Assembly (NCBI GenBank): GCA_902775555.1
Contig: CACYMQ010000009.1
Location: 1-55,515, forward strand
Direction: 5' to 3'
From: an uncultured Lachnospiraceae bacterium
Lineage (GTDB): Bacteria > Bacillota > Clostridia > Lachnospirales > Lachnospiraceae
DNA: 55,515 nt
The first letter of the stretch is position 1; each line of letters opens with the position of its first letter. Made by a program: the position numbers and the translations under genes. The notes below the pieces were generated by a model. It worked only from the letters and a program-made list of their open reading frames with translations. It had not been told where the DNA came from and searched no databases. Below, piece after piece: positions 53,294-55,515 of the stretch.

Positions 53294-54553
53294 CTACGAT
53301 TCCTCTTCTTCGTGTACTTCTTCTTTGTTATCTGCTTCCGTTTCCGGCTTTGGATCCTCTGCGGGCTTGATTAGCGCTTCCAGCCCTTTGGAAATGGTCT
53401 GCTTGGTTTCCTTCTCTTTCACCAGTGCATAGAACTTTGCCATGGTTCCCGGATCTGCATGCCCAGACCAGGTCATGACTTCTTTGAAATCCCATCCCTG
53501 ATGAACCAGAAGGGATACGCAGGACTTCCGAAGTCCGTGAAGCGTGATCGCCTGCGGAAGGTCCGGATTTGCCTTAACGATCTGCTTAAAGACCTTTGAC
53601 GGATAATCCGGGTAGAACAGCGAACCATCCTCATGCTTGAACACATAATCATTCTCGTGGTACGACGATCCACACAGCCAGCGGTAATGCTCCTCTTTCT
53701 TCTTCATTTCACGGAACATTTTCACCTGCTCCTCCGTGAGAGGAAACTCCCGTCGACTGGATTCCGTCTTTGTGGTATCCAAACGGTTGATCTCGGTGCC
53801 AACGGTAACCGTATGCTCGATGACAAGTACCGGATTCTTCACATTCAGCCGGACACTCTGCCACCGAAGTCCCAGAGCTTCTTCCCGACGAAGAGCGAAG
53901 AATACAGTTACATAGAAGAACTCGTACATCGGGTGGTCCTTCACTGCAGCCAGAAACTTTCGGATCTCTTCATAAGAGAAAAATGAATCACTCTGATTCT
54001 TCCGTTTCTTGTTCAGCACCGCAAGCCGTTTACTGATCTTTACCTTTTTCACGGGATTATACGGAAGGAGTCCTTTCTCCACTGCAAGCTCCATCACTGC
54101 CGTAAACACCATCTTGATGTCCTTAACCGTTCGCGGCTGGAGCTTGTCCTTCGTGAACAGTCCATCCAGAAAACACATGATCTTCGTTTCATCCATGTCA
54201 CGAACCTTTACCCCGCCAAAATACTTGGTTACATATAGCAACTTATACTTATACGCAGCATAGGTTGTATTTGCGACTTCTCGATTCTTCAGCTCCAGAA
54301 ATCGCTCGATCAGTTCCTCTATCGTAGTATTCCTTCCGAGCGTTTCATTTTTCCTGGAGTGCTTCCGCAGCTCGCGCATATCCTTCGCGAGCTGCAGATT
54401 CTCATCCGTATCCTTGAGTCCTGTGGATACCCAGACTCTCTTTCTGGTCTTCTTACCGCCTTCATATTCATACTCATTTTCAAGAATATACAGCATTCCT
54501 GATCTTGCCTGAATACCGACAGCTTTCTTTCCTTGTTTTCTCGGTCTTGCCAT
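53294..54553 (-). CDS. int: Tyrosine-type phage/ICE integrase
   Basis: 419 residues. An AP2-like arm-binding N-terminus and SAM-like core-binding domain are followed by the catalytic domain with Arg in FALRREEALGLRW, His-x-x-Arg in LHGLRKS, His in TWSGHADPGT and Tyr in MAKFYALV. The C-terminal ~35 residues are acidic. It integrates an element at the adjacent tRNA-Pro. GGAGGAAG precedes the ATG. Confidence 0.93.
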   Translation of the reverse strand: MARPRKQGKKAVGIQARSGMLYILENEYEYEGGKKTRKRVWVSTGLKDTDENLQLAKDMRELRKHSRKNETLGRNTTIEELIERFLELKNREVANTTYAAYKYKLLYVTKYFGGVKVRDMDETKIMCFLDGLFTKDKLQPRTVKDIKMVFTAVMELAVEKGLLPYNPVKKVKISKRLAVLNKKRKNQSDSFFSYEEIRKFLAAVKDHPMYEFFYVTVFFALRREEALGLRWQSVRLNVKNPVLVIEHTVTVGTEINRLDTTKTESSRREFPLTEEQVKMFREMKKKEEHYRWLCGSSYHENDYVFKHEDGSLFYPDYPSKVFKQIVKANPDLPQAITLHGLRKSCVSLLVHQGWDFKEVMTWSGHADPGTMAKFYALVKEKETKQTISKGLEALIKPAEDPKPETEADNKEEVHEEEES

Positions 54554-54565
54554 AGTGCTTCCTCC

Positions 54566-54781
54566 TTACCATGTGTAACCTCGCAGGATGTACTCTGCAA
54601 GGTACAGCTTCGGAATCCGATACTTTCCGGCTACTTTAATGGACTTCAGTTCACCGCTCTGAAGGAGCTTATAGACTGCCCGTTCCCCGATATCGAGGAT
54701 CTTACGCACATCCTTTATTTCCAACACATCCGGATATCCATCCAGCATTCCTTCCGGCAGCTCCCATTTTTTCTTCTTCAT
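54566..54781 (-). CDS. Excisionase-like small DNA-binding protein
   Basis: 71 residues from ATG 54781, which has GAAGGGAG upstream. The sequence VLEIKDVRKILDIGERAVYKLLQ, then KVAGKYRIPKLYLAEYI, is a MerR-like winged HTH of the excisionase/HTH_17 type. It ends 13 bp from the integrase start and is in the same operon, the usual place of an Xis. Confidence 0.85.
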   Translation of the reverse strand: MKKKKWELPEGMLDGYPDVLEIKDVRKILDIGERAVYKLLQSGELKSIKVAGKYRIPKLYLAEYILRGYTW

Positions 54782-54786
54782 GGTTC

Positions 54787-54990
54787 TCACTCCCTTCTGT
54801 CCCCGGAGAGAAGACACGCCTCATACCAGAGGCGGTTCACCTTTCCGGCAATGACGATCGCCTGCGGGTTCTTCTCCAAGAGTTCCTGATTCAGTTTACG
54901 GATGATGTCATAAGCCTTTGACTTCGATACATCCAGATCATTTGCTACAGTATCCGCTCCGATCATGAGCGGTTCCTTCGTTCTTTCCAT
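54787..54990 (-). CDS. Small HTH protein of an integrative element
   Basis: 67 residues: GADTVANDLDVSKSKAYDIIRKLNQEL, then AIVIAGKVNRLWYEACLL, another short HTH typical beside integrase in Gram-positive integrative elements. It overlaps no other gene and precedes the excisionase-like gene by 5 bp. It may be a directionality factor or regulator. Confidence 0.75.
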   Translation of the reverse strand: MERTKEPLMIGADTVANDLDVSKSKAYDIIRKLNQELLEKNPQAIVIAGKVNRLWYEACLLSGDRRE

Positions 54991-55155
54991 AACATCACTT
55001 CCTTTTGAAAATATAGTATTTTTATTTAGTTTTCTACATTTTACTCCATCAGTATATTTATGTCAAATGTTTTTATTAAGTTTTTCTTTCCAAATCAAAA
55101 GAAATGTGTTAGTATGTTTGCAGAACACTAAATTCATATCTTAAAGGAGTGTGCT

Positions 55156-55515
55156 ATGACCGTAGGGGAAAAGATTAGAAAGTACCGTTTACTGTGTGGA
55201 AAGACACAAAAAGAACTCGGCTTGGATCTCGGTTTCACCGCAAGAACCGCCGATGTTCGTGTAAATCAGTATGAAAAGGATAAAATGGCTCCAAAGGCTG
55301 AAATCCGCAGCCGGATTGCAGAAGTGCTCGGGGTACACCCCTCCGCACTCTCTGATGTAGATATACAGTCGGAGATTGATGTTTTACGCGTGCTCTTTTT
55401 GTTGGAAGAACAATATCACATGAAGATAGAACGGACCGAAGATCAGACTACCCTTACCTTTGATAATCATGATCCATCCATGGATGGTCTGAACAGCCTA
55501 CTCTACGCATGGCAT
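55156..55515 (+). CDS. XRE-family repressor of the integrated element (cut by window edge)
   Basis: ATG 55156 with AAAGGAG upstream opens a frame that runs off the window (120 codons seen). It starts MTVGEKIRKYRLLCGKTQKE, an XRE helix-turn-helix (recognition helix around RTADVRVNQYEKDKMAP), followed by VLGVHPSALS. It is divergent from the integrase operon across a 165 bp AT-rich spacer, as a phage/ICE immunity repressor would be. Confidence 0.82.
   Translation, partial: MTVGEKIRKYRLLCGKTQKELGLDLGFTARTADVRVNQYEKDKMAPKAEIRSRIAEVLGVHPSALSDVDIQSEIDVLRVLFLLEEQYHMKIERTEDQTTLTFDNHDPSMDGLNSLLYAWH

Overview
The window looks like the chromosome of an anaerobic Firmicute of class Clostridia, most likely a Lachnospiraceae relative. 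The signs are Clostridia-style ribosome binding sites (AGGAGG), many TTGACA/TATAAT promoters, an EpsC-type serine acetyltransferase, a GGGtGRT protein, a butyrate-type CoA-transferase and choline-binding repeats. This placement is inference from gene content; there is no rRNA to test it. The window starts and ends in accessory DNA: an AT-rich patch at 1-1634 with a helix-turn-helix (HTH) protein and what looks like a decayed Fic gene, and at the right end an integrated element beside tRNA-Pro (integrase, two small HTH/excisionase-like proteins and a repressor cut by the window edge).

Left region (1.7-11.7 kb): a DinB-like protein divergent from a LysR regulator; a choline-binding-repeat surface protein convergent with a LicC-type cytidylyltransferase; a beta-glucan pair (GH16 lipoprotein and cytoplasmic GH5) followed by a PAP2 phosphatase; and a compact cluster of NifU-like scaffold, GGGtGRT protein and MTA/SAH nucleosidase.

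The main theme is sulfur. Three promoters (12327, 22607, 43091) carry almost the same 17-19 bp palindrome over the -35 box, always TTGACA-17 bp-TATAnT, which suggests one shared regulon, probably under one or both Rrf2/CymR-like regulators encoded here (11846-12244, 43207-43647). The first two promoters drive very short Cys-codon-rich leader peptides, each followed by competing antiterminator and terminator stems, so cysteine-responsive attenuation is likely. Promoter 1 leads to a two-in-one solute-binding lipoprotein (SBP_bac_3 plus NlpA), parts for two ABC importers (MetNI-like and HisMQP-like), and two GCS2-type glutamate-cysteine ligases around an EgtC-like amidotransferase. Promoter 2 leads to MetY and then CysK. 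Promoter 3 leads to Rrf2, a second MetY-like enzyme, a JAMM peptidase, a single-chain ubiquitin-like/E1/rhodanese protein, a family 2A encapsulin, and a cysteine desulfurase with a ~225-residue disordered N-terminus (likely encapsulated cargo). Serine acetyltransferase, a ThiS-like carrier ending GGGR, a canonical E1 and a JAMM-TusA fusion follow on the same strand.

The most interesting system is therefore 43.1-52.95 kb: an encapsulin/desulfurase sulfur compartment set between two complete but differently built sulfur-carrier (ubiquitin-like/E1/JAMM) modules and a homocysteine-forming MetY. A plausible flow is cysteine, then desulfurase persulfide, then rhodanese or TusA, then carrier thiocarboxylate, then MetY and JAMM release. 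The parts are recognisable families, but the flow is inference.

Between these blocks (25.5-43 kb) lie ordinary metabolic genes: SurE, a lipocalin-like protein, a CopA Cu-ATPase with a C-terminal CopZ-like domain, ManA, a PrsW-type protease, PgeF, a G3E GTPase, a CoA-transferase, LacZ, a HAD phosphatase, a beta-glucuronidase, an AEC transporter and a Dabb protein. This part is rich in small repeats: two near-identical 51-55 bp perfect palindromes, 18-bp and 36-bp tandem repeats, an 18-bp repeat inside lacZ and an NPYAN-coding repeat. Related TGTCATtCTGA elements lie at 24.3, 45.3 and 49.9 kb.
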